Shown here in pieces: positions 29,744-41,718 of a stretch of 64,000 nucleotides of DNA. Source of the stretch: Escallonia rubra (taxonomy: Eukaryota; Streptophyta; Magnoliopsida; Escalloniales; Escalloniaceae); NCBI GenBank assembly GCA_033065855.1, contig JAVXUO010001107.1:1-64000 (forward strand), written 5' to 3'. Under the pieces are notes generated by a model. That model worked only from the letters and a program-made list of their open reading frames with translations, ran no database searches and was not told where the DNA came from. The position numbers and the translations under genes were made by a program. Numbering within the stretch: the stretch's first letter is position 1; every line of letters starts with the position of its first letter.

Positions 29744-30776
29744 CTGCTACTCTGGTCTCTGTACCCCACATGCCTTTTTTCACAAAGGAACAGACCATAT
29801 GCTAATTGCATTTACTGCATCATCAAATCCAAGATTGTGGGTAGCCACTTTAAGCATGCTCCTTTTAATGCTTGACTTTGGGGCGCGAGCATTTCAAGAT
29901 CTGGTATGGTGACATGTCTCAAGGGGGCAACTAAGATGTAACCAATGCCAATTGCATGATGGAAATGCCAAGCAGCTGTAGCAGAAAGAACAACAGTTAG
30001 AATAAGCTGTGAAATGCTGGACGGAAGTGTGCATTAATTAAATCCTATACTTGTTCAAACGTAGGGCTATGTATCCTCTGTTCTGAATGTAAATATAGGG
30101 CTATGTATCCTCTATTTGGTGATGCATCTGTGTTATGATGTTTTTTGGATTTTAAGGTCCATTGGTCTTGTATTCTCGACTTGAATTTCATTAATCAATT
30201 GAAATGTCCTGAGTTGGTAAAAAAGACTGGTAGTACAAATCTCTCCTGATGATATCTTGGCTAAGGTTCTGGTGAGCTTATATTTAGCTTGTATCATTTA
30301 ATATTCAGAGATGCAGGATGGAATACTGCTTTGTGTCAAGTTTTCGAGTGTCATGAAAACCTCGGCTCTATTGAATGCAGTTGTTCTGGGAGTGTGCATG
30401 CCCAGTCTTGTTAATTTGTTTGTTTCTGTGTATCTGTCCGAGCTAGGTTAGGGGAATATGTTACAATTACCTCTGGAACTAAAATGAAATCCGGAAGGAC
30501 TTGCTTCCGATAACAACCCTTCTATTTTAGGCTTCGAAGACCATGAACCACACGTGTGAAGTCAGCATGCTCTTACAAGAAAAACTTGATGATTACGTGC
30601 ATCTTTGTACCTTTCCACTCAGCTGATAATTCCAAGTGATAGACCCCTGAATAAAATCCTCGTTTTATGTAACACGGAAAAACCTGTCTGCTAATTTCTT
30701 CATACAAAGGGGATGATGCCTCAAGTCAACATGCATCGCCTCCAAATACTGCTTGACATTACAGTTTTGATTGAAC
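29744..30776. other. 3' UTR of the PLAC8 gene and intergenic DNA
   Basis: No further gene. A short direct repeat of the phrase tagggctatgtatcctct occurs near 30063 and 30098. The rest holds nothing recognised. Confidence 0.4.
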
Positions 30777-30779
30777 TAA

Positions 30780-31510
30780 GAGGGTGTTTGGGATTAATTA
30801 AATCTAATCAGGTTTGTGAGTGTTTGGCAAAAGAGATTAACAGATTTAATCCATCTCCAAAAGCTAAAAACTGATTTAATCCATAATCCTCAAAATTGAG
30901 GATTATGAAATAATCACTTTTTTCCATAATCAGGTTTGACCATGTAATTTACCATCCTATCCCTATATTTTTTACAAAAAGATCTCTCATACCCCTTGAT
31001 TAATTAGATAATTACTGGAGTTTATCTCTTCTCTGCTAACCTCTTTTCCATACTAATGTTCGTGATGCTATCTGTGATGTGATTTCTGCTAGATAATTTT
31101 TTTTTTTGTTTTGCTTAAGTTAACTTTATTTGTTATTTGGGGATGTTATCGTACTATAAGCAATAACTTGAGATTGTTTATGTTTTTAATTTAAAATAAA
31201 AAGTAACAACTTTTGTAGGACGTGAAAATAGTTATTTTCATAATTTATTTGGGCATTATAATTATTTACGAATAAAAGTTATGTTAACGTTGTTTGGATA
31301 TTATAAAAATTGTTTATTGAATGTTCTCTATGGTCATTTTGTCACAGTGAAACTGATTTAAGTACTTTTTATCCAAACACTTTTTATAAATTTAATCTAA
31401 TTTATAACTACTTTTGCCAAACAACAAACTGATTCTGATTAAATCAGATTTTGAAAACTGATTAAGATTTAAGCTGAATCTGCTTTTTTTAATCAATCCC
31501 AAACGGGCTC
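30780..31510. mobile_element. Tourist-like MITE (PIF/Harbinger type), 731 bp
   Basis: The left end is gagggtgtttgggattaatt and the right end, on the other strand, is gagcccgtttgggattgatt. It is flanked by TAA on both sides (30777-30779 and 31511-31513), the target duplication expected for PIF/Harbinger elements. Subterminal inverted words such as aatctaatcag and ctgatt add support. AT-rich and non-coding. Confidence 0.75.
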
Positions 31511-31513
31511 TAA

Positions 31514-34500
31514 AAATTCTACGTGCAGCATGTCCATGCCATAGAAATATGCCTCTTTTTGGTCGAAAGTATGTTGCAGTTAAAATCGTATGAGGGTCTC
31601 CAAGGATGACATGCCTTCAAAGGGTTGTTGAGCATGATGTGTGGAGTGCTTTGATCTGGCCCTCTTGGGGAGCTAGGCTGGGTCAATGCTTTGGTCAAAA
31701 AGAGACTAGCCTCGTCTTTGCTTCACAACAAACACAATTCATTGTCGATGGTGTCACATCAACTAAATTTTTTATTAATGGGCATAAAGCAGATTACTGG
31801 CCTTATGATTCCACCCTGCTTACAGAAATACTTGTGAGAGTTTGACATCGACTAATTCAAATGATGGTTCAGTTACGTATCTTTATGCATTAGTTCAGCT
31901 AGAAGCCCAGTTTGCCTCTTGGATACCGAATTGGAGAATACCCTTAAGATACCAATGCTGCCTGCTTCCTACTGGTAAGGAGTTACAAGGGTGGATTATC
32001 TAGCCTGTTCCAGTTACTGCCAACAAAATGTAGGCAGAAATGATCACTCTGAATGTGTAAAGCCTTTGCGGAACATTAGGATCTGAGTACTGCTCGAAAG
32101 GATAATCCGGTGAAGAAGTTTCCTTATTCATAGTTATTTAAGGTGCAGAGACGCGTAAAGCTCTTGGAGCCCGGGCGGTGCAAACTCAGGCATGCTTATC
32201 AAAGAAAAAAATAAATTAAAGGGAGAGGCTAATATTTCATCCCTTAATATCCTAATCCACTCCCTTACTTGTCAGAGGAATACATTATTAGTGACAAAAG
32301 GGAGTGGAAAAGCATATAAGAGGGTGGAAGTAGAATTTCTTTAACAAGGATCCAAAAAAATTTCCCATTACCTCAAAACCAACAATTAGAAGTATAATAA
32401 TTTCTCCCCAACAACGAATACTCTGGTCTGTAAATTGAACTATACATAACAAAACATGGGATATTTGCAAAAACAAGTCAGCAACATGATACCTTCAGTA
32501 AAATCATATGAGTATGTGTGATCACACTCCGAAATTAAAATGAGGATTTGTCAATTTGCATGTATGAAAGGTAAATCAGGTTCAACGAAGGGCAAGAGCA
32601 CTGCAGCGCTCTTTTTCTGACCATAAAAATGCCTCAATGACCTGAATTTTCTAAATCCAAACATGTGAGGTCTACGTCTTTGTCCATAATTTTCTAATGC
32701 ATGACGACTTTTGTTCTCCTCCATCTCTAATATCAAATTGAAGTTTCTTATATCAAAACATCTGCATAATGCTCTAATCACAAAGCTGACTAAGTGGATA
32801 TATAACTCCCTCATCGTACAATGCATTTTGGCTAGCTCGTCTTTAATTTGTTGCACCTTTCTCCGTCTAGTGATGCAGAAAACGCTTGGAATTATACCAT
32901 TATCGTGTAGAATAAGTCAGATATGTCAGCAGTTGATCGTCCAATGTGGTGTACTTGGTCCTTGCAGATTCTTGTGGTGCCAGAGAATATAGTTTTATTT
33001 AAAACGACCTTTGTATTTTAAAGTATCTAGCTAGGCTGCCACCTCATGGATGACCTAGCAACATGATGCCATAAACCATCTCATAAATGATCTTACTGAG
33101 GTGAAGCATATACCAGATTGCAAAACTTTATTCAGCATCAAATTGCATTAGTAAACAGTGCCCTTGGTTGTGAAGTCTCACTTGATGTAGGATAAATGGT
33201 TAAAGCTGCAGTCTTTTCGACAAAACTGAAGCATTATGTGAACAGGCTTATATTCTTGAATACAATGAGGATATGTGGATTTGCATGTAGCAAATGTTAA
33301 TGAACTAATGGCAACCTTGATTGCATTACTGACGGGAGGGGAAGCACGTATTCATGTTTTCTAATCAAAGACCTCAATTTATTCTACTTGAATTTGGATT
33401 ACCGCATGGTTTTGTCTCGTATTCTTCCAAAATCACAACTACATTAAAGATGCTTCCTCTTGAATATAGAGTTAACATCACTGAACCCATTGTTAGTCGT
33501 CTCTCTTTCAATGGGGACTTGTCTACGGATTACAAAATAGGCAAGTGGAAGACGACTGAATTGCCTGCCATACGTTTCCCCCCACCTTGCAAATTGCAGG
33601 CCCCCCTTGCAAATTGCCGGTGGCTGGCTTGTCTGTTTTACATACTTTTTGTCTTCTGATGAAAATTATACAGAATTCTTATGCCACTTCATAGAGATAT
33701 CCTCGTGCCAGAGCCATGAAACGGCAAAAGGTGGGTGTATTGTCGGTCCTAATCTTCAATTTTTTAGGGGCTGCAGTGGGGCTAATTGATTAGAGCAACC
33801 CTTCTATTTTATCATATCTTAGGCTGGCAACATATGGTGACATTAGCAGATAGACGTCACCTTCCTTTTCAAATTCTCTGTTTATTGGTCTTTGTTTTAC
33901 CCGTATTGTTGATATCGCCTTCATATCACACTACATAAAGTAAAATTACTTGACGCTGATACTGTGTATGAACTCAAATTTTCGGCTGGAATATGTGCAT
34001 TTAAGAACAAATTAATCTTCAAGCAGCTTTCTTTGACTATAAGTAGCTGTCAGTTTTCACATTTTATTTCTATACTATGAGAGTAAACTTAACAACCTCA
34101 GCTTATACTTTTAGAGTTGTTGCATTTGGCGGTAGAAAGCATCGTTGTTCTGCATTTGCACATAGACCTAGTCATTGAGACAATATTAAACCTTTTTAAT
34201 TACACCATAGTTTTTCTATGTCGTAAATCATTAATCTGTATCCCAATTCAGGTTCAACTAGGTAACTCGTAGTCATACCTTTAGCATTTACCGGTGTAGC
34301 TCAATTATATGCTTGTGATCACATTCTTTTCACAGTTAGTACCGTTCGTCACTCACCCTTGATCGACATCCATTGACATGCGCTTTAGCAAATTACCGTG
34401 TCTGACCTAAGTAGTTAACTAGCTAGAGCCTTTTAGAAACCACAAGATGGCTCCTGAATTAGGATGGTCTAATTAAGAAGTTGTGTTCTCTTTCTTTCCC

Positions 34501-34871
34501 TAAAGATAAACCAAGTAGGGTGCAGATATTAACCGATATGATGGAACTGTGGTGCAGAGGGCATCCTTCTTCATGTATTTACCCTGCTTGTTTTTTCCCT
34601 TTGCATAGTGGCGAAAATTACGTTCACATAAGTTTGTAATGTCACCCCTTTCGTCACAGTATCAAGTCAATACTGAGAAAATTCTTAGGAGGGACCCTAT
34701 ATATGTTGAAATTGATCTCCTTGATACGTCATTGGAATCTTTTGGAACCATTGCAAAAGTTCAAGTATAAATTTGGAGCAAATTTGGCTAGGGGATTGTA
34801 TTTAACGAGTAGTAAATAACACCAAATTCTGGTTCTTTGAGGGTTGGATATTATTCTCACACTCAGACATT
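31514..34871. other. intergenic, no recognised gene
   Basis: Open frames of 80-100 codons occur at 31606-31845 (+), 32551-32856 (-) and 33354-33659 (+). None carries a motif I know. The minus-strand frame at 32551-32856 encodes a basic, Arg/Lys-rich 101-residue peptide and is the least random-looking, but it has no supporting evidence. The last 350 bases should contain the MYB promoter. Confidence 0.4.
34698..34704 (+). promoter_or_regulatory. possible TATA box of the MYB gene
   Basis: TATATAT lies about 170 bases before the MYB start codon, a plausible distance given a leader of around 130-140 bases. AT-rich surroundings make chance matches easy. Confidence 0.35.
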
Positions 34872-36049
34872 ATGAGGGGTCCCCAGTCTGTAAAGAAAGT
34901 TGCATGGAGCTCTGAAGAAGATCAGAAACTGATACATTATATCAGGAACCATGGCATTTGGACCTGGAGTGAGATGGCAAAATATGCTGGTGGGTAATAA
35001 CTCTACATATAATGATTATCATGCTATGGCCCTTATATAGCCATCATCTTTCTATAGCACCGCCTTCCTATACGGTTCATGTGTTTATATCTTTCTGCTA
35101 TGCTTGTTTTCCAGGTTTGTCAAGATCAGGGAAGAGCTGTAGACTTCGCTGGGTGAATTATTTGAACCCTTGCGTTAAGCGTGGGAACATCACTATGGAG
35201 GAAGAGAAAATCATCTCCACCATGCATGAAATGCTGGGAAATAGGTACCAAATACTGCTGCCCATATGTTCTAGATGAGATTCTTCTTTCTGTGACATGA
35301 CAATTCGCATTGTAGAATATGATTTGTTCAAAAAGATGTGCAGGATATGAGATAGCAGTCTTTCTTTTCCTAAATGACCACCACTCATTCAATGGTTACT
35401 AGTATGCATGACCTAGGTGATGAGATAAATTTCCATTGTTATTTGGGGATTTGTGAGCCACATTTTGCAGCCTATTTCCATGAAACTCGCAGGAGCTCAT
35501 TCAGTCTCTCTATGAAACTCTTAGGAGCTTATGAAACAGTCTTTGTAACTGCGTCAAATTAAGGTCTAAAACGTTTTTTATTTTTTAATTGTTGTTTTTA
35601 GATGGTCCGTAATTGCAGCAAGACTTCCTGGAAGAACTGATAATGAACTGAAGAACTACTGGAACACCCACTTGAAGAATCACGCGACCAACAATCCGGT
35701 GCCAAGGACTGAATCAAAAAAAACCAGGAAACCAAAATCTGAAGCCAACCCAAAGAGTCTACTTGACACCAAAACCACTCTTCCTAGTGCTTCAGAAGAT
35801 TCAAAGTCAACAGATGCCGCCTGTGCAGTGAATGAAACTGAGACAATAATGGAAGCAAACATCATATCATCCCGTAATATTGGAGACCTCCAAAGCTTTT
35901 GTGGACAGCTGCTTGTTCCGGATCATGAGGAGGCGCTCGAAGAGCCTTCAAGCCCATATGGCACCTACTGGAATGAATATTTGTTCAACCTCTTGACAGC
36001 ACCAGATACTGATGGTATGGAAGAGACATGGCCGAATGCCTATTTTTAA
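34872..36049 (+). CDS. R2R3-MYB transcription factor
   Basis: DNA-binding transcription factor of the nucleus. Three exons, 34872-34989, 35115-35244 and 35602-36049, join in frame across GT-AG introns to give 231 residues. The middle exon of 130 bp and the intron phases (1, then 2) match the standard R2R3-MYB gene. R2 (about 9-59) shows the three Trp and KSCRLRW. R3 (about 62-112) begins with Ile, as usual for plants, and has [17 protein letters not shown] and NYW. R2 is diverged at its start, which reads [11 protein letters not shown] where most have KRGPWTPEED. The bHLH-binding pattern of R3 is not met. The C-terminal half is acidic and Ser/Thr-rich. The R3 core resembles the MYB13/14/15 group, but I cannot place it firmly. 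The gene looks intact. Confidence 0.9.
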
Positions 36050-38009
36050 GTGGCATACCAGTGTTGCTTTCTACCAACGTTCATATGTTCTTCCTTCACC
36101 AACATCTGAGTTTAGGTATTACTGGACATGCATTGTGGCTGGATCTTGAAGACTTCAGTTGAAAAACTATACTGCCCTCCTGCCCCTCCCTAGCTAGATT
36201 ACTGGTGCTAGTGTGCATACTCATGTATAAAATGCAGCTAAATTTACAAGAAAATCTTTGGATATATGCAAGGGTCTTCTGATTTACAGAATCCAGAATA
36301 AAATGTTTCTTTAATTTGCCCAAGATTCGCAGCACATTCAGTTGTGAGCATGCCGTTGTGCACTTTCAGTTGTGAGCTGTTATACTATGCGATCTGGGAA
36401 GAATCAGAAGTAAAGAAGAAATAAGAAGTAGCTCAAGTTTAGCTCTATCCTGAAATTCTTTTGTAGTAACGCGAAAAAGAAAAAACACGCGCGCACGACA
36501 TAACTATCTTGCGTGCACGGGCTGCAGCATTCAGCCATGGGAGGGTCTCGAAGGGAGGGAGTTTGATCCTTTAGAGTCAACAATTTGGTCATGCTAAAAC
36601 AATTTCAACCGTACATGTGGGAAAGTTGGATCAAAAAATAAACTTTCACGTCGTTCGTTGACGTCAAACTTTTTATCTAGCAGAAAAAGAAAAAGATGGG
36701 CACATCTTTTATGATCAAATTCGCGTAATTTTTAATGCTTAGATGAATATACACTCAGGATAATATCACTACACTCCTCGAATTTTGGATAAATTATATT
36801 TAAAGACCACGAGTGGGCAACAGTATCTTAAAAATAAAATAAAATTATATCAGTCTCTCCCAATGTTGGGTTTTGTGACCCTAACAAATGATTTTGACTG
36901 ACGTGGTCATTGCGTATTTTCATAGTACCAATATTAGTGGGTGTTGGAAGGTTGATTAGGCCGGCCTGTTTATTTGGGAATAGGGTTGGTGATGGGTTTT
37001 TGTTTGTTGGTGAGGAGACAATTGAATTGAATAATTTGATTAGACTATCTTTCTTGGTCTAGTTTTTGAGTTTCGGTGATACTGGCAAATTGTTAAACAA
37101 ACGATCGAAGTGTTGGTTGTCTTCTTCAATTAGGCTTAGCGGTGGTGACTGTGGTGGTGGTCGAATGGGTGAAATTTTTGTCAGCACCGGCTTGTGAGTC
37201 GACGACTAATCGTAACTGCTGATGCTGATTTGCACACACACATGCGCTCAGGCACCAACACGTAAATGTAATGTGTGTATAGTGTATGTGCGTGTGTGCA
37301 CGTGCATGTGTGATTGTGCATGGTTGTGTCTGTGTGCATGTGTGTAGATCTGTGTGCATTTGTGTGTGCACTAAATTAGTGGCGGTGTCTTGATGGTGTG
37401 GTGCGGATGAGAGAAAAATGAAAAGAAAAGGAAGGGGGAGGGCAAGCATATCTTTTCACAATAATTTTTAACATCATCTCTATTCTATTTGGTCGATGGG
37501 CACAAGTGCTATTAAGGAAAAGCACAGTCCTTAGTTGTAATTTACCCTTAAACTCAAAGAGTTTATTGATATATCCCTATATACATTACTTTAACATGCG
37601 ACCACCTTATTATAGTAACGTGTAAGACAACACACAAAACAACTTATATAATTAATAGACGGAAACTTCATGTGCTAAAAGAAAGAGGAGCACTAGACTT
37701 GACAGAGTTAGTTCTTGAACAAAAGACTCGGTAGAGTTAGGGTTCAACTATAATTTTGGTCTTCAAGGAAAGTAATACGTGATGCCAAAGAAGTGGGTTT
37801 GCAGCTTACGTGAAGGTGCCACAAGGAATACAACCCGAGTCAGATGCCAAGTATGCTGATGTGGGACAGAGTAAGGGTATAGACCATAGGCTTTCACAGA
37901 CAGAGCCTAAGGAGTGGCAAAGCTGCGAGGGTGATGGCGTGGGGTGAATACACGACGAAGTCACAGTCCAATGCTTGGGTCCAGAGTCGAGGTCCAGAGT
38001 GAGGGTCAT
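36050..38009. other. intergenic, with a GT-rich stretch
   Basis: The first 300 bases probably contain the MYB 3' UTR. A degenerate (GT)n region with gtgtgtgcatg words runs from about 37260 to 37375. The stretch from about 37700 to 38009 looks like part of an older repeat into which the following solo LTR inserted. No gene. Confidence 0.4.
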
Positions 38010-38014
38010 GTATG

Positions 38015-39985
38015 TGTTAGTCCCCTCATATTTAAATGCTTAAAAAAAATAAACAAATTAGAGAGTTTGGGACGTAATGGGTATTTTGAAAGTCTATTTG
38101 TTTTAGGAATATAAATATATATCTTTTAGGTGTCTGATAGTTACGTACATTCATAGGAGCACACTAAAATTCAGAAAAGTTTCCAGAAAATCCCTAGGAA
38201 GAGCCTTTTGAGAGTTTGATCATTATTCGAGGTAAGAATTTATTTTTGGGTATCGAATTGAGGTTTGTAGTTGGAATCCTTACGAATTTTTGTTATTGTT
38301 GGAACCCTAATTATAACTTTTGGGTATATTAATTTTTAGGGATTTTGATATAATTGATTGAGAAGATCAAATTTTGGGTTTAATCATGATCAGAGGTAAG
38401 GGTTTACCGTTTTTGAAATATGAATCATCGTTGGATCAACCATTTGTCTAATGATTTAAATCTTCGATCTAGTTGTTGTTGAATTCTGAGAAATATACTT
38501 TCGATAAAATTGATGTTGGTGCCATCGTCTAATCACTGTACAATTTTGATGAAAAGCAAATATTGTTTGTTGCTGTCCCGTTCCTGTTCTCTGTGTAGTC
38601 GTTTGAAAATTTCCTGTCCGTCTATTGCTACCTCGGTTCCCATGCCGTGGTAAAAATCGCTCGTCTGGCTGCCCAGCCGTCCTGCCGTGCTGACTTCTAT
38701 TTTTGTGTTTCGTTTGTCGTGTCACGTAACAGCATAAGGCATCACATTGTTATTCTCGCCAATTCAAAGCATGGCTTCTGTATAATTCACAGAATGCTCC
38801 TAATTGATGGCTTGGCTTCTGTACAATTCTTTCATGATGGTGTCATGCATGCTCCATTTATTTTATTCACCTCATGCACCATGCATGCATCATCACAACA
38901 TCTCTTCATTTGTTTTTGTCTCCATACGGAATTGGAGCCACAGAATCTATAGAACTATGATTAAAGTGACAATATTTTTGTTATATGCCCACTTTTGATT
39001 ATTTGTTTTAACCGTTTAGAAAACCTCATTTTCTAGTTGAGATGCACTTGTAATTTTCGTTCTGCAATGAATGTTGTACCTATCGACTCTTTACTATCCC
39101 ACTATTGTTGTTTATATTAAAATACCAATCACAAGCTGACTTACGATAAATAGTACCGACGTTGTTTGTATTATGTGTCACGTCATAATGTCTAACTTTT
39201 GAACAATTCTTCGGCCAGCGTCTTAGGTCGCCAACTGAGCGTGGCTCATTTGTAATCATTGTCTATAGGTAACTAATTTGTGTCTGGCCTATTTATTGGT
39301 ATCTAATTCATTTGTACACTTCGGCGAGCCATGTCACGTATTTGTGAATTTTCTGTTTCTGACTTGCCCACGTGGATTGGAATGTGGACTAGTTCAGTTG
39401 GATGAGTTAGAGATCGCAATCTTATTTTCTGAACCTGGTTCCACGTGTCAATGATGGCATGTGTGACCTTATTTCTGAATGCTCTCTAGTGTCTGTTTCT
39501 GTAGAAAAAATATATTTTGGCATTTTGAAATTCTTTCGTATATCTGTTCAGTTAAAAATTCTATATGCTCGCAATTTCGTTTTCTCAGACATTTTGTATC
39601 CTTTTTAGTTTGTCCGTTGAGCGACCTTACTGGGCATTTGGCTCACTCCCTTATTGTTTTTCCTTTCAGGTGATCAGTAGGTGGGATTGGATTACAGGGC
39701 TAGCTGAGTGACTGAGAGCTAGCGGTTTAATCTCATAGCTACTTTGATTATTTTTAGAAATTATAATAAGAGGAAATATTTGGATTTCGATGTTTAATTT
39801 GGAACTCCTGGTAGGAGTAAATTTGGGATTAAATTACTGTTTAAGGCCTATTTGACATTTAATTGTGTAAATTGGAGATTTTCTGTTTAGATGCTCTGAA
39901 TAACCTGTTTGGGAGACTTTTGGAAATTTAGGTTTTCTGACTTTGTTTATTTGATATTAACGCTCCGAAAATTCGGGGCGTTACA
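38015..39985. mobile_element. solo LTR, gypsy-like, 1971 bp
   Basis: Begins TGTTAGTCCCCTC and ends GGGGCGTTACA, and is flanked by GTATG on both sides (38010-38014 and 39986-39990), a perfect 5 bp target duplication. No internal domain or second LTR is present between the duplications, so this is what remains after the two LTRs of an element recombined. The terminal style suggests a gypsy family with long LTRs. Age cannot be judged without its relatives. Confidence 0.75.
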
Positions 39986-39990
39986 GTATG

Positions 39991-40516
39991 TTTCTCTCTA
40001 GAATTCTAGAGTAAAAAAGTGAATGTGAGTTGTGAAAAATATGTAGTCTTGCAAATGAATTCTTAAGCCTCCTATTTATCGGGTTTGAGATGATGATGCC
40101 ATCAATTGACACATGGCACTCCCCTGGAGTGACACGTCACCAAGGGGGGGCCACAAGTACTGGTGCTTGGTAGACTGTCAGATCGCATATGCACCCAACC
40201 TAACCTGCATAACATTATTTTGTCTGTTTAGAAAGATTGGCCCGCACAGCGCCGGTGTGCCCAGAAAGCTCCCTTGATCTAGACGTCAGTCCAAAGCCTT
40301 TGCAGAGTCCCACAAGGCGTCAAGAGAAGTCGAGAACCTGGCAGCCTTTTGGAGACCTTCTTCCGTCTCGGAGTGTGGACTAGGCGTGATGCCTTTTGGA
40401 GACCTTCTTCCGTCTCGAAGTGACCCCGAGTTCATAGTCCCTAAGGGTGCCTATGAAAAGCCCCAAGTGTAGGAGTACGTAGACTGGTCATGTAGACACC
40501 CTGACAGAGCTAATGT
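39991..40516. other. repeat-derived DNA between two solo LTRs
   Basis: Contains a near-exact repeat of ccttttggagaccttcttcc (about 40348 and 40392) and phrases ending in 'taatgtcttag', which match the tandem array after 44445. It appears to belong to one older repetitive element that the solo LTRs interrupt. No coding sequence. Confidence 0.4.
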
Positions 40517-40655
40517 CTTAGTGTAATAGCCCGAACTTCGGGAGTCGATTAAAATAATCATCGGTGCTCCGAAATAAAGACGAGCGTTAATTCTGAGCAA
40601 TGTTCGGGTATTAATAGTGCATAGGAGCTTAAAAAGTTTCGGGGAAAAAAATGTA

Positions 40656-41718
40656 GGGCTAATTACAGTTATGTCCCTGAAGTTTTGGGATAATTACACG
40701 CGAAGACATAAAGTTTCAAAATGTAACACTTATGTCCATTGACAAACAGAATACAAAAATACTTAACGGTTCTGACAAAAAGACCAAGTTGTCCCTAAAT
40801 AAAAGTTGAAACCCTGATTTGCCCCTGGGACCACATAAAACCCTAATTTTCATTGTCTTCCCCCTACCCCCCCACCCCATCTGCATCCCCCTCGCCATTC
40901 CCCGTCACCCACCCACCCCGCCTGCTTCCCTTCCCCGGCGCCGCACCCCGCATGTTCCCCTTCCCCGGTGCTGCACCCCGTCTGCCTCCCCTTCCCCGGC
41001 GCCGCACCCCGCCTGCTCCCCTTCCCCGGCGCCGTACCCCGCATGTTCCCCTTCCCCGGGGCCGCACCCCGTCTGCCTCCCCTTCCCCTGCGCCGCACCC
41101 CGCATGCCTCCTCCTTCCTCGTCACCCCGTCACCGCCCACCCCGTCTACCTCCCTTTCCTCGTCACCGCCCACCCCAAGCCACCGCGTGTAATCTCCTGC
41201 CGGCGTCAAAACCTATCGCTGGCGTGGTGGGGTGGTGTGGACAGGGGCTGCCGGCGGCGAGGGGCTGAGGAAGGAGGGACTGCCGACGGCGGGGGCGGGG
41301 GAGGGAGGCGACGGCCGGCGAGGACTTCAGATTCACCGGCAATGGGAGAGAGAACATAAAACCCTAATTTGCAAATTAGGGTTTCAAGAAAATCCTAATT
41401 TTCAAATTAGGGTTTCAAGAAAATCCTAATTTGCAAATTAGGGTTTCAAGAATATCCTAAAACTAAAACTGATAAATAAATCATATATAATAATAAACAG
41501 ATATTTTTTAATATATAAAGTACAAGGGGTAGTATCGTCATTTTAAAAATACATATTGATGACATCATACAAAAAGTACAATTTTTGGATGGAACCCTAA
41601 CGGATGGACATGGCTGATACATTTTAAAAGTGTTTGGTCACGGAATGTTACATTTTGAAACTCGTTGTCCTTGACTGTAATTATACCCTAACCTCAGGGA
41701 TATAAGTGTAATTTGCCC
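40656..41718. mobile_element. MULE, 1063 bp, nested in the solo LTR
   Basis: Ends are gggctaattacagttatgtc and, on the other strand, gggcaaattacacttatatc, with similarity reaching further inward. It is flanked by AAAAATGTA on both sides (40647-40655 and 41719-41727), a perfect 9 bp duplication. The centre is strikingly GC-rich against AT-rich surroundings and holds a 30 bp minisatellite. No transposase, so non-autonomous. Confidence 0.8.
40926..41112. repeat. GC-rich minisatellite, about 30 bp unit
   Basis: About six copies of a unit of the form ttccccggcgccgcaccccg plus about ten variable bases. It makes long Pro/Arg/Ala-rich open frames on both strands, which are by-products of the repeat rather than genes. 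Confidence 0.8.

Noticed and set aside
37126-37449. A His/Thr-rich 107-codon protein on the minus strand
   Set aside because: It is translated from a degenerate GT repeat.
40819-41359. Pro-rich proteins on both strands
   Set aside because: They arise from a 30 bp GC-rich minisatellite inside a MULE. Long frames appear in almost every frame, as expected from the repeat.
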